From Bifidobacterium sp. N4G05 (GTDB lineage Bacteria; Actinomycetota; Actinomycetes; Actinomycetales; Bifidobacteriaceae), in assembly GCF_002742445.1 (NCBI RefSeq), contig NZ_NJNQ01000004.1, positions 1 through 64,000 of the forward strand: a stretch of DNA of 64,000 nucleotides, given 5' to 3'. Below are positions 25,767 to 33,344 of this stretch, in pieces (positions within the stretch are counted from its first letter, which is position 1; each line of letters starts with the position of its first letter). Position numbers and translations under genes: made by a program. The notes under the pieces were generated by a model, which saw only the letters and a program-made list of their open reading frames with translations, did not search any database and had not been told where the DNA came from.

Positions 25767-26477
25767 ATGGGCAAGGCAAAATTCGACGGATACGCGCAAG
25801 AATACGACATCTGGTTCATGACCAACGAGAACGTGTTCCTCAGCGAACTCAAACTCCTCAAGGCCGCACTGGACCTGACCGACGGAGGCAGGATTCTGTC
25901 CGTAGGCTGCGGCTCCGGACTCTTCGAAAAAGCACTGAACGACGAGTACGGCATCACTGTGACCGACGGCGTGGAGCCGTCCGAGGATATGTCAGGCATC
26001 GCTAGGAAGCGTGGCATGCAGGTTCAGATCGCCACCGCCGAAACCGCGCAGCTGGAGCCGGAATCATATGACGTGATCTACTTCAACGGAAGCTCCAGCT
26101 ACATTCCGAACCTCGACGTAGCTTACGGCAACATCCTCAAGGCACTAAAGACCGGCGGCAAGCTCGTTCTGCTTGACGTGCCGAAGGAAAGCGCGTACGG
26201 TCTGCTCTACCTGCTCGCAGGCAAGCTCGACACCTACACTGCGCCAGAATTGCTCGACACTGCTCCGGCCTGCCCTTACCCGCTCGAGCTGGTTCATACC
26301 GCATATTGGCACACCACCGAGGAGAAGTCCCAGGTTCTCACCGAGCATCTGGGACTGCATGACCTTGAATACCGCCAGACGCTCGTGGCTCATCCGGTGT
26401 ACACGAACCGTGCCGTCGAGGAACCCATCGAAGGCTATCAGGCCGGTGGCTACGTCGCCATCGTCGCCACCAAGTAA
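25767..26477 (+). CDS. class I SAM-dependent methyltransferase under a TPP riboswitch
   Basis: The 236-residue protein has the Rossmann SAM-binding motif I, I-L-S-V-G-C-G-S-G-L-F near residue 48, an acidic residue (V-E-P-S) ending strand 2, and motif IV D-V-I-Y-F-N-G-S-S-S-Y. The substrate is unknown; the fold is that of small-molecule methyltransferases (UbiE/BioC-like). GGAGG lies 11 bases before the ATG at 25767; an open frame from 25617 exists but would start inside the riboswitch. A strong two-way terminator follows, so the gene is a single riboswitch-controlled unit. Its place suggests a role in thiamine or pyrimidine/thiazole salvage, but this is inference. Confidence 0.85.
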   Translation: MGKAKFDGYAQEYDIWFMTNENVFLSELKLLKAALDLTDGGRILSVGCGSGLFEKALNDEYGITVTDGVEPSEDMSGIARKRGMQVQIATAETAQLEPESYDVIYFNGSSSYIPNLDVAYGNILKALKTGGKLVLLDVPKESAYGLLYLLAGKLDTYTAPELLDTAPACPYPLELVHTAYWHTTEEKSQVLTEHLGLHDLEYRQTLVAHPVYTNRAVEEPIEGYQAGGYVAIVATK

Positions 26478-26480
26478 AAA

Positions 26481-26534
26481 AAAATGATTTGCGTGGCATT
26501 CACGACATTATGTGGATGCCACGCAAATCATTTT
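26481..26534. terminator. two-way Rho-independent terminator
   Basis: AAAATGATTTGCGTGGCA (26481-26498) is mirrored exactly at 26517-26534, with an A-run before and a T-run after. It ends both the methyltransferase gene (+) and the amino-acid transporter operon (-). Confidence 0.9.
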
Positions 26535-26599
26535 TATTAGATATTTCCGCTTATAAAGCACGGACCTGCCATTCAACGCGCTGAACTCAGCGCTGGTTT

Positions 26600-27262
26600 T
26601 TAGAACCGTTTGGCAAGCTGCTTCTCGCATACTCCTTGAAGCCAGGTCAGTACCGTGCAAAAAGCAAGATAGATCACACCGACCTCGCAATAAAGCACCA
26701 GTGGCTCATAGGTGGTGGCGACAATGCGCTGCGCGGCCATGAACATCTCAACCACAGTAATGTTCGAGGCCAGTGAAGTGTCTTTCACCAAAGAGATGAA
26801 TGTATTGAATAATGCTGGGAATGCCGATCGAAAAGCCTGGGGCAGCACGATCAGCCTCATAATGGTCAGATAGCTGAGGTTCGTGGTCAGGCCGGCTTCG
26901 ACCTGCCCCTTTGGTACCGCGAGAATAGCTCCGCGAAGTGTCTCAGAAGCGTACGCGCCGACATTCAGGGAGAAAGCGATAAGTGCCGAGGGAAACGCCG
27001 GCACGACAATGCCCACGGACGGCAGACCAAAGAAAATAACGAACAGTTGTACCAGCAGAGGAGTCCCTCGGAACACCCACACATAGAATTGCGCGATTCG
27101 ATGCACCATAGGAACCTTGGCTACTCGAACAAGCGCCACGGCGATGGCCAACACCAGACCTATTGCGAACGATATCAGTGTCAGCGGGATGGTTACCGTC
27201 AGCCCAGGAATCAGCAATTTCGTGAAGGAACCGATGATGATTCCCAACAGTCTGTCATCCAT
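26600..27262 (-). CDS. amino-acid ABC transporter permease (HisM/GlnP type)
   Basis: The 220-residue membrane protein has five or so membrane segments and the EAA loop of polar amino-acid importers, in which A-x-x-x-G is followed by the conserved I-V-L-P-Q-A-F-R region. It forms the channel of the importer made with the binding protein (27347-28174) and the ATPase (28219-29040). The start at 27262 is the first in-frame ATG after a long upstream gap of 84 bases. It is the last gene of the operon. Confidence 0.92.
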   Translation of the reverse strand: MDDRLLGIIIGSFTKLLIPGLTVTIPLTLISFAIGLVLAIAVALVRVAKVPMVHRIAQFYVWVFRGTPLLVQLFVIFFGLPSVGIVVPAFPSALIAFSLNVGAYASETLRGAILAVPKGQVEAGLTTNLSYLTIMRLIVLPQAFRSAFPALFNTFISLVKDTSLASNITVVEMFMAAQRIVATTYEPLVLYCEVGVIYLAFCTVLTWLQGVCEKQLAKRF

Positions 27263-27346
27263 GATGCGCGATCCTCATATCCGGCCCGCTTTCGTCGGAT
27301 CCGCACGCATTATGCAAATCCGTTGAGAACAGGCAAACCCATCTTT

Positions 27347-28174
27347 CTACTGCTTTACCGAAACGTCCTCTCCAAAGTACTTGACAGACAGTTTCTTCAA
27401 TGTGCCATCCTCCTGCAGCTTCGCGAGGGCATCGTTCAGCGCCTTCACCAAGTCGTCCTCACCCTTGCGGATCGGGAAGGCCGCCGCGGGGCTGATTTCG
27501 GACTTTGCCGCGATCTGCACATCCGCGTCCGGCTTCTGCTTGAGATAGTCCAGCACGGCGAGCTTGTCGTTCAACGTGACATCGGCACGACCGGAGGTAA
27601 TGGCGTCAACCGCCTGCGCGAAGTCATTGACAGAGACGATGTTCGCGCCATTCTCCTGGGCCGTCTGATTCCAGTTGCTGGTCTTGGTCTCCGCCGCATT
27701 CTTACCCTTGATGTCGGAGAAGCTCTTGATGTCGTCGTTGCCCTTCTTCGTCACCGCGACGCTCTGCGAGTAGGTGTACAGGTCGGTGAAATCGTACTTC
27801 TGCTTGCGTTCATCGTTCGGAGTCACCTGGTCGGCAACCGTATCGAACTTTTTCGCGTCCACACCCGCGAGCAGCGAATCCCAATTCGCTTCCACGAACT
27901 TGGCCTTGACACCAAGTTCCTCGGCGACTGCGGTGGCGACCTCCACATCGTAGCCGGTCAGATTATCGTCGGTATCGTGGTACGAGAACGGTGCATACGT
28001 GCCTTCCGTGCCGAACACGATCTCACCGTTCTTCTTGACCTGCTCAAGCTCGCTGGTGGCGGAATCATCGGATCCCGCACCGTTCGAGGATCCGCATGAG
28101 GCAAATCCAACGACCGAAACGACAGCAAGCGCGGCGGCAGCATATTTCTTCCAGACAGATTTGGTATCAGACAT
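27347..28174 (-). CDS. amino-acid ABC transporter substrate-binding lipoprotein
   Basis: From ATG 28174 (AGGAAG upstream) the protein has 275 residues. A positive start, a hydrophobic stretch (AAAALAVVSVVGFASC) and a Cys near residue 26 mark it as a lipoprotein. The mature part is a type 2 periplasmic fold (SBP_bac_3): G-T-E-G-T-Y-A-P-F-S-Y, then G-Y-D-V-E-V-A and a C-terminal Y-F-G-E-D. The operon partner cystathionine enzyme suggests cystine or a related sulfur amino acid as ligand; this is inference. Confidence 0.92.
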   Translation of the reverse strand: MSDTKSVWKKYAAAALAVVSVVGFASCGSSNGAGSDDSATSELEQVKKNGEIVFGTEGTYAPFSYHDTDDNLTGYDVEVATAVAEELGVKAKFVEANWDSLLAGVDAKKFDTVADQVTPNDERKQKYDFTDLYTYSQSVAVTKKGNDDIKSFSDIKGKNAAETKTSNWNQTAQENGANIVSVNDFAQAVDAITSGRADVTLNDKLAVLDYLKQKPDADVQIAAKSEISPAAAFPIRKGEDDLVKALNDALAKLQEDGTLKKLSVKYFGEDVSVKQ

Positions 28175-28218
28175 TTTCTTCCTGTTCTTTCTTAACGTTT
28201 TGGAGGGTTTGTTGATTA

Positions 28219-29040
28219 TCAATTACTGAATTCAGACGTTGGGGATTTGGAGTGCGTCTGCTGAATTGTCACGAGTTCTTCCGGTTTCCAATCGTCCAGC
28301 ACGTTGACATCGTGTATCGATGACAGAAAACGTGCGGTTCGTGGCTCGTTTGGATGGCTGAAGATGTGTTCCGGCTTCCCCTGTTCCACGATGTTGCCTC
28401 CTTCGAAGAACACGACTTGGTCGGAGGCGTTGCGGGCGAAACGCATTTCGTGGGTGACCATCAGCATGGTCGTTCCGGAATCCGCCAAGGATTTGATAAC
28501 GGCGAGCACGCCGTCCACCATTTCCGGATCGAGAGCCGATGTCGGCTCATCCAACACCAACAGTTCTGGATCCATGGCGATCGCGCGCGCAATGGCCACG
28601 CGTTGCTGCTGACCACCGGACAGTTTGCTCGGATATCGGTCCGCGAATCCGGCCATGCCCACCCGGTCGAGTTCGTCATATGCGATTCGTACGGCTTCTT
28701 TCCTGCCTTTTCCCTTGGCGTGGATCAGGCCGATGGCCACATTGTCCAAAACCGTTCTGTTCAAAAACAGATTGTAATTCTGGAACACAAAACCGATTTT
28801 CGCGCGGACCGAAGCGATATCCTTTGGCTTGGTGCTGGTGAGGGACACCGGGCCTTCTCCGAAGTCGATGGTGCCAGCGTTGGCGGTCTCAAGAAAGTCA
28901 ATCGTTCTCAGCAAAGTGGATTTCCCGGATCCGCTTGGACCGATAATCGAGACAACGCTACGTTCCGAAATGTCCAGGTCGACGCCGTCAAGCACTAATT
29001 GCGATTCGAACGACTTTCGAACTCCACGAATTCGTATCAT
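28219..29040 (-). CDS. amino-acid ABC transporter ATP-binding protein
   Basis: From ATG 29040, preceded by GGGGGGAGG, the protein has 273 residues. It has Walker A G-P-S-G-S-G-K-S near residue 33, Q-loop V-F-Q-N-Y-N-L-F, signature L-S-G-G-Q-Q-Q-R, Walker B L-L-V-L-D-E-P and H-loop V-T-H-E-M. The earlier in-frame start at 29184 would lie in the preceding gene. The tail of about 30 residues is extra compared with GlnQ and is of unknown use. Confidence 0.93.
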   Translation of the reverse strand: MIRIRGVRKSFESQLVLDGVDLDISERSVVSIIGPSGSGKSTLLRTIDFLETANAGTIDFGEGPVSLTSTKPKDIASVRAKIGFVFQNYNLFLNRTVLDNVAIGLIHAKGKGRKEAVRIAYDELDRVGMAGFADRYPSKLSGGQQQRVAIARAIAMDPELLVLDEPTSALDPEMVDGVLAVIKSLADSGTTMLMVTHEMRFARNASDQVVFFEGGNIVEQGKPEHIFSHPNEPRTARFLSSIHDVNVLDDWKPEELVTIQQTHSKSPTSEFSN

Positions 29041-29074
29041 ATTCGCCTCCCCCCAGTTCATCCAATCGTGACGG

Positions 29075-30286
29075 TCAGGCCAATGCATCTTCTGTGATCG
29101 CATCGTTCCACTTGTCGGAGTGTTTCTCCGAGGCCTTCTCGAACGCCTGGCCCAGATCCTCTTTGAGATCGGCGACATCTTCAATGCCGATGGCGAGACG
29201 AATCAACTCATCCGTAATGCCTACCCTCAGCCTCTCCTCACGGGGAAGTTCGAAGTGGGTCATACGGCACGGAAGCTCCGCCAGGCTTTCGACGGCGCCC
29301 AGTGAAACCGCAAGGCGGAACAGTCGAAGATTGTCGAGCACATCAACGGGATCGATTCCGTCGACGACCTCAAAGCTCAATACGCCGCCAGCGCCGCGCA
29401 ACCCCTTGGCCGCCAGGTCCTCGCCATCGGTAAGACCCGGATAATAGACCTTCTTCACCAACGGGTGGGCAAGCAGGTATTTCGCCACATCGGCGGCATT
29501 CTCCTGCTGTCGTTCCAAGCGAAGAGCCAATGTTTGGATGCCCTTACGCACGGAATCGCATTCAACGGGCGCGAGGACGCCACCGAGACGGTTCTGGGCG
29601 AAGTAGACGCGCCGCCCTATCTGCTCATCCTTCACCACGACCAGACCAGCGATGACGTCGGAATGGCCCGCAAGATACTTCGTGGCGGAATGCAGTACGA
29701 TATCCGCTCCCAGATCAAGGGGATTCTGCAGATAAGGTGTCACAAATGTGTTGTCCACAATGACAATCGTTCCGTATCGATGGGCGATCTCAACGATCGC
29801 GTGGACGTCGTTCACCTTCAGCAAGGGATTCGTGACCGTCTCAAAATACACCGCCTTGGCTGGCTGGATTCCCCGTTTCGGATCCCCTGCCACAGCACGC
29901 TCTACATCTTCCAGAACGCGGGTGTCGGCTGACGTGACCTCCAGACCCCAGCGGTTGAAATGCTCGTTCAGCTGCGAATACGAACCGCCATAGACATTGT
30001 CTCCGGCAACGATGCGGTCTCCAGGCTGGAAAATGGACAGCACCGCATGGATCGCCGCCAGACCGGAGGCGAAGGCAAATCCCCTAGTACCATGTTCGAG
30101 CTGCGCGATCTGCCTTTCGAGGTATTCGCGCGTTGGATTTCCGCTACGTGCGTAATCCCAACGGGGCATGGCATCGACCGACTCAAATGCAAAAGTGGAC
30201 GATTTATAGATCGGCGGATTCACGGCCCTGGTGTCATTGTCGTTCACCGGTTCACCGTGGACCAGCTGTGTGTTGAATCTTGCCAT
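29075..30286 (-). CDS. PLP-dependent transsulfuration enzyme (cystathionine gamma-synthase/lyase)
   Basis: The 403 residues have the features of the Cys/Met metabolism PLP family: Y-x-R-x-x-N/G-P-T-R near residue 48 ([11 protein letters not shown]), A-F-A-S-G-L-A-A-I near residue 76, V-D-N-T-F near residue 170 and the PLP-binding lysine in [12 protein letters not shown] near residue 195. Synthase, gamma-lyase and homocysteine/methionine lyase cannot be told apart by eye. The start M-A-R-F-N-T is chosen because GAGGGGGT lies before it; a longer start at 30334 is possible. It is the first gene of an operon with an ABC amino-acid importer, which fits sulfur amino-acid supply. Confidence 0.92.
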   Translation of the reverse strand: MARFNTQLVHGEPVNDNDTRAVNPPIYKSSTFAFESVDAMPRWDYARSGNPTREYLERQIAQLEHGTRGFAFASGLAAIHAVLSIFQPGDRIVAGDNVYGGSYSQLNEHFNRWGLEVTSADTRVLEDVERAVAGDPKRGIQPAKAVYFETVTNPLLKVNDVHAIVEIAHRYGTIVIVDNTFVTPYLQNPLDLGADIVLHSATKYLAGHSDVIAGLVVVKDEQIGRRVYFAQNRLGGVLAPVECDSVRKGIQTLALRLERQQENAADVAKYLLAHPLVKKVYYPGLTDGEDLAAKGLRGAGGVLSFEVVDGIDPVDVLDNLRLFRLAVSLGAVESLAELPCRMTHFELPREERLRVGITDELIRLAIGIEDVADLKEDLGQAFEKASEKHSDKWNDAITEDALA

Positions 30287-30536
30287 CACGCACCCCCTCG
30301 GGTTGTAGAGTTGTTTCGCGCGCACATCTTTCATGCTTGCACGATCATCTACTTAACCCGAAAAGAAAATGCGCCACACGCTTGGACTTATCGACATAAT
30401 TTATATGACGTTTAAACTGTTATCAGGATAATTTATTAGCTTTTATCAATGGAGCAAGACATCGCTCTTTGGTTTTTCTTTCGTCCTATTTGGCTTCCCA
30501 TGCACCGCAACACGCACAAATTACCACCCTTTAAAG
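30287..30536. other. upstream region of the transsulfuration operon, no gene seen
   Basis: It is AT-rich around 30390-30450, where on the minus strand TATAAATTAT and TTGATA occur and could form the promoter of the operon. No SAM, T-box or S-box riboswitch signature was seen. A CCACC/GGTGG hairpin lies at 30523-30540. Confidence 0.4.
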
Positions 30537-30794
30537 GTGGAACAATGGGTACACTATTCGAGAGAGACTAGGCGTCATAAAGATGCTGTGGTGCACTTCA
30601 AGGGCAAGATCATCCAAGTCATCGAAGACAGCGGCCAAGCCACCCAGTACCGTATTAGCGTGACGCCCACGGATTATGGCGGATGGGATGAGCAGGTCGA
30701 TGATCTGCCGCACGTCGGACTGGGTGGTCGGACCGTTCTGGCCCTTCAGACCACCGGCGAGGGTGATGACGCCATACAAACTAGTTTGTTTTAG
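30537..30794 (+). pseudogene. truncated remnant of an unidentified protein
   Basis: The frame opens at a GTG right after a TAA and lacks any N-terminal domain. The middle, A-V-V-H-F-K-G-K-I-I-Q-V-I-E-D-S-G, followed by Y-R-I-S-V-T, looks like an OB-type strand pattern seen near the end of small Gram-positive lipoproteins; this is a vague memory rather than a match. The last residues run into the IS605-type end hairpin at 30771-30804. It is best taken as a gene cut at both ends. Confidence 0.35.
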
Positions 30795-30804
30795 TTTGCA
30801 TGGC
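30771..30804. repeat. subterminal hairpin of an IS200/IS605-type right end
   Basis: GCCATACAAAC (30771-30781) pairs with GTTTGCATGGC (30794-30804) with one mismatch around a 12-base loop. It lies immediately at the 3' end of the tnpB remnant, where IS605-family elements carry their right-end hairpin. Confidence 0.55.
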
Positions 30805-31046
30805 GTTCTTGCGGACGCCAACTCCAAGCCTCACGTCGCTCGCGCAGCAACTTGGTTCACACTTCACGGGAGCCTACGTTGCCCGGTCCGAACCGGTCCA
30901 TCTTCCATCTCCTCCATGCGCGTTTAGAGTCTCCAGGGCACTCCCGGCGACCCCGATGCTGATGATCGCGTTCAAGTCACGGTCCAGTCCCAATCCGCAT
31001 CCCGTCAACCGGAAAAACAGGATGCGCAGACTCTCCATACCAAACG
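30781..31046 (-). pseudogene. tnpB (IS200/IS605-family) C-terminal remnant
   Basis: On the minus strand a frame gives the end of a TnpB protein: C-G-L-G-L-D-R-D-L-N-A-I-I-S-I followed by G-S-A-L-E-T-L-N-A-H-G-G-D. D-R-D-x-N-A-A-x-N-I is the third RuvC motif plus the end of the zinc ribbon in TnpB/OrfB. An internal TAG interrupts the tail and the final TAG is at 30781-30783. The whole catalytic N-terminal part and the first zinc-ribbon half are absent. The element ends close to the antitoxin promoter at about 31046. Confidence 0.7.
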
Positions 31047-31073
31047 TAAGACATTGAGCTATAATCGTCTTAC
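31046..31073 (+). promoter_or_regulatory. promoter with overlapping operator of the RelB-type antitoxin gene
   Basis: A perfect -10 box TATAAT (31060-31065) is flanked by the exact inverted repeat GTAAGAC (31046-31052) and GTCTTAC (31067-31073). Antitoxins of this class normally repress their own gene by binding such a dyad across the -10 box. Confidence 0.7.
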
Positions 31074-31100
31074 AACAATCAGCAAAAGATGGAGGTCGAG

Positions 31101-31325
31101 ATGACCATGACTTCGGTGACGGTCCGCGTGGACGACGCCACGAAAAAACAGGCTACGGACATCGTGGAGGATCTTGGACTTGACCTGTCCAGCGTGACCC
31201 GCGCGTTCTACCGGCAGATCGTCAGGGAGAACCGTATCCCGCTCAGACTGTCGAGGCAACCCATTCCGGCTGAGACCCTTGATGCGCTCGACGAGGTGCG
31301 CGAAAAGGCGGAGACGTGGAGATAA
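31101..31325 (+). CDS. RelB/DinJ-family antitoxin
   Basis: The 74-residue protein has the ribbon-helix-helix N-terminus of RelB/DinJ: T-S-V-T-V-R-V-D-D-A-T-K-K-Q-A-T-D-I-V-E, then L-G-L-D-L-S-S-V-T-R-A-F-Y-R-Q-I-V-R, and a charged C-terminus (L-D-E-V-R-E-K-A-E) that would wrap the toxin. GGAGG lies five bases before the ATG at 31101, which is therefore preferred to the ATG at 31089. No full toxin gene follows; only a 24-codon frame and then a hairpin and a tRNA. It is an orphan or part of a decayed pair. Confidence 0.85.
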   Translation: MTMTSVTVRVDDATKKQATDIVEDLGLDLSSVTRAFYRQIVRENRIPLRLSRQPIPAETLDALDEVREKAETWR

Positions 31326-31387
31326 TCTACAATCTGGTGGATGGCAAGACACTGGGCTACCACGTAACTGCACATGCTGTCAGATAA
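31316..31387 (+). pseudogene. possible stub of the toxin gene
   Basis: A frame from GTG 31316, overlapping the antitoxin stop, encodes 23 residues (V-E-I-I-Y-N-L-V-D-G-K-T-L-G-Y-H-V) before TAA. The overlap is the usual place for the toxin. The peptide is too short to function and not clearly homologous to RelE or YafQ, so this is speculative. Confidence 0.25.
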
Positions 31388-31393
31388 CAAGAA

Positions 31394-31422
31394 AGCCGCG
31401 GCGGGTGATACCCGTCCACGGC
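31394..31422 (+). terminator. hairpin after the antitoxin gene
   Basis: AGCCGCGGCGGGT pairs with ACCCGTCCACGGCT with two mismatches and a short loop. It separates the antitoxin from the opposing tRNA gene. Confidence 0.45.
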
Positions 31423-31437
31423 TGTTCATCAATCCGG

Positions 31438-31511
31438 TGCCCCCGGTGGGACTCGAACCCACACTGTACAGATTTTGAGGCTGTCTCCTCTACCAATTGG
31501 GATACAGGGGC
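31438..31511 (-). tRNA. tRNA with anticodon CAA (tRNA-Leu by code, but short variable loop)
   Basis: Read on the minus strand, 74 bases fold as a tRNA: acceptor GCCCCTG with CGGGGGC (one G-U pair), T-arm GTGGG-TTCGAGT-CCCAC, discriminator A, then CC but no A. The anticodon arm ACAGC/TCTGT (one mismatch) encloses CTCAAAA, giving CAA, a leucine anticodon. The variable loop is about five bases, whereas true leucine tRNAs have a long variable arm. The D-stem has a C-A mismatch and starts with T10-A25. It is either an odd, divergent tRNA or a decaying one. Confidence 0.7.
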
Positions 31512-31658
31512 TTTCGCACAACTTGATTATGCTAACACAGAAAAGATGATTTTGCAAAGTCCTTGAGCGGTCGGCGTTTCGCACCATGTGCAACACCTTG
31601 ATCACAACCTGTCGCAGTCTGCAAATCGGCAACATATCAACATCATCCAAAAACAACG

Positions 31659-31692
31659 GGAGGGCTTCCATCCAAACGGACGGAAGCCCTCC
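31659..31692 (-). terminator. terminator of pyk
   Basis: GGAGGGCTTCC (31659-31669) pairs exactly with GGAAGCCCTCC (31682-31692). On the minus strand it is followed by CGTTGTTTTTGG. It lies 38 bases after the pyk stop. Confidence 0.85.
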
Positions 31693-31729
31693 TATTCGCT
31701 AATCAGTCAGTCACTGACCGAAACGCATC

Positions 31730-33172
31730 TCAGTCGCAAGCACCAACGGTGTGGACGTAGATGGAATCGGTGCGACCCGGCTGGTGCTCGCCCTGGGCGG
31801 AGCTCAGCACAACGATCTTGTCACCATCGGTGACCTTGCCGGCATCCTTCAGAATCTTATCGGTGAAGATCATCAGGTCCTTACGGGACTTGTCGTGGTA
31901 ATCCTCATCGAGCAGGAAGGACTCGGTGCCCCAAGACAAAGCCAGCCAGTGATAGGTGTGCTCGTTGTTGGTGATGCCATAGATCGGGGTGGCCGGGCGT
32001 TCGCGGGACACGCGGTGCACGGTGGAACCGGTCTGGGTGTAGGCAACGATGGCCTTGGCGTTCAGCTTGTCAGCCAGATCCACAGCTGCGGAAGACACGG
32101 CGCCGGTGGAAGACATATCCAGGTTCTTCAGTTCCGGGATACGGTCGAAACCGTGCTCGGTGGCGAAGGAGGAGATGCGGCTCATGGTGCTCACGGTGAC
32201 TGCCGGGTACTTGCCGACGGCGGTCTCGTTGGAGGTCATGGTGGCGTCGGCGCCGTCGAGGACGGCGTTGGCGCAGTCAGATGCCTCTGCACGGGTCGGG
32301 ACCGGGGAATTGACCATGGAGCCAAGGACTTCGGTAGCCACGATGACCGGCTTGGCGTACTGACGAGCCAGCTCGATGCAACGCTTGGTAGCCAGCGGAA
32401 CCTCTTCCAGCGGGCACTCGACAGCCATATCGCCACGGGCGACCATGATGCCGTCGAAGGCCTTGACGATCTCTTCAAGGTTCTCAAGAGCCTGCGGCTT
32501 CTCGATCTTTGCGACGACCGGGATGCGACGGCCTTCCTCGTCCATAATCTCGTGGGCGCGGTCGATGTCGGTGGCGAAACGCACGAAGGACATGGCGATG
32601 ATGTCGGCGCCAGTGCGGATAGCCCAACGCAAATCGGCTTCGTCCTTCTCGGTCAGAGCCGGCAGAGACACGGCAACGCCCGGCAGGTTGATGCCCTTGT
32701 GGCTGGAGACCGGGCCAGCCACGACAACCTTGGTGTACACGTTGTTGCCTTCGACCTTGGTGACCTCAAGACGAACCTTACCGTCATCGATGAGGATCGG
32801 ATCGCCAGCATGGCAATCACCCGGCAGGCCCTTGAAGGTGGTAGAGGTGATGTGCTCGTCGCCCTCGATGTCGTCGGTGGTGATAACGAACTCCTGGCCT
32901 TCGGTCAGCTGGACCTTGTCTTCACCGTCGGCGTTCTTCTTGAACCAACCGCAACGGATCTTCGGACCCTGCAGATCAACCAAGGCTGCGACGTTGCGGC
33001 CGGTGGCCTTGGCAGCGGCGCGGAGGTTGTTGTAGACCTTGAGGTGATCTTCCGGAGTGCCGTGGGAGCGGTTCAGACGAGCGACGTCCATACCTGCTTC
33101 GACAAGGCTGGTGATGCCTTCCAGGGACTCGGTAGCTGGACCGATGGTATCTACGATCTTGGCTTTACGCAT
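31730..33172 (-). CDS. pyk: pyruvate kinase
   Basis: It makes pyruvate and ATP from PEP and ADP, the last step of the bifid shunt. The 480 residues from ATG 33172 begin M-R-K-A-K-I-V-D-T-I-G-P-A-T, the family start. D-L-Q-G-P-K-I-R-C-G, the active-site loop V-A-K-I-E-K-P-Q-A-L-E-N (catalytic Lys and Glu) and M-V-A-R-G-D-M-A-V-E lie further on, and the C-terminal domain ends at 31730. The upstream frame to 33340 is not family-like and would cross the operators. Two LacI-type operators lie at 33247-33295, consistent with control by a sugar-responsive LacI-family regulator. Confidence 0.97.
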   Translation of the reverse strand: MRKAKIVDTIGPATESLEGITSLVEAGMDVARLNRSHGTPEDHLKVYNNLRAAAKATGRNVAALVDLQGPKIRCGWFKKNADGEDKVQLTEGQEFVITTDDIEGDEHITSTTFKGLPGDCHAGDPILIDDGKVRLEVTKVEGNNVYTKVVVAGPVSSHKGINLPGVAVSLPALTEKDEADLRWAIRTGADIIAMSFVRFATDIDRAHEIMDEEGRRIPVVAKIEKPQALENLEEIVKAFDGIMVARGDMAVECPLEEVPLATKRCIELARQYAKPVIVATEVLGSMVNSPVPTRAEASDCANAVLDGADATMTSNETAVGKYPAVTVSTMSRISSFATEHGFDRIPELKNLDMSSTGAVSSAAVDLADKLNAKAIVAYTQTGSTVHRVSRERPATPIYGITNNEHTYHWLALSWGTESFLLDEDYHDKSRKDLMIFTDKILKDAGKVTDGDKIVVLSSAQGEHQPGRTDSIYVHTVGACD

Positions 33173-33246
33173 GAATGCCTGCCTATTCTTGTTGATATTG
33201 ATTTGGGATCTGACGACCCTGTTTCCAACCGACCAGTCTACTAGCA

Positions 33247-33295
33247 AAAAGCGCTCACTTCCACCCTGAAACGAGGCGTGTTGTGAGCGCTCACA
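33247..33295 (-). promoter_or_regulatory. paired LacI-family operators upstream of pyk
   Basis: TGTGAGCGCTCACA (33282-33295) is a perfect palindrome with the central CG of LacI/GalR-family sites. A second, half-conserved copy AAAAGCGCTCAC (33247-33258) lies 36 bases nearer the gene, about 11 bases ahead of the minus-strand box TAGACT. In bifidobacteria the LacI-family regulator AraQ is thought to control central sugar metabolism; that it binds here is inference. Confidence 0.65.
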
Positions 33296-33310
33296 TTTTT
33301 TTGCTAAAAA

Positions 33311-33336
33311 GAAACCGCATATTTCCATGCGGTTTC
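33311..33336 (-). terminator. terminator of terC
   Basis: GAAACCGCAT pairs exactly with ATGCGGTTTC around a 6-base loop; on the minus strand a T-rich stretch (TTTTTAG) follows. It starts nine bases after the terC stop. Confidence 0.85.
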
Positions 33337-33344
33337 TCAAATCG

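Noticed and set aside
30287-30450. SAM or T-box riboswitch before the transsulfuration operon
   Set aside because: No conserved aptamer blocks or specifier/antiterminator sequence were found.
31751-33244. Open frame of 497 codons opposite pyk
   Set aside because: Antisense to a complete pyruvate kinase; it is rich in Gly, Asp, Val and His as expected from a reverse reading. The same applies to long frames opposite rpsA (37419-38714) and hsdR (18890-20320).
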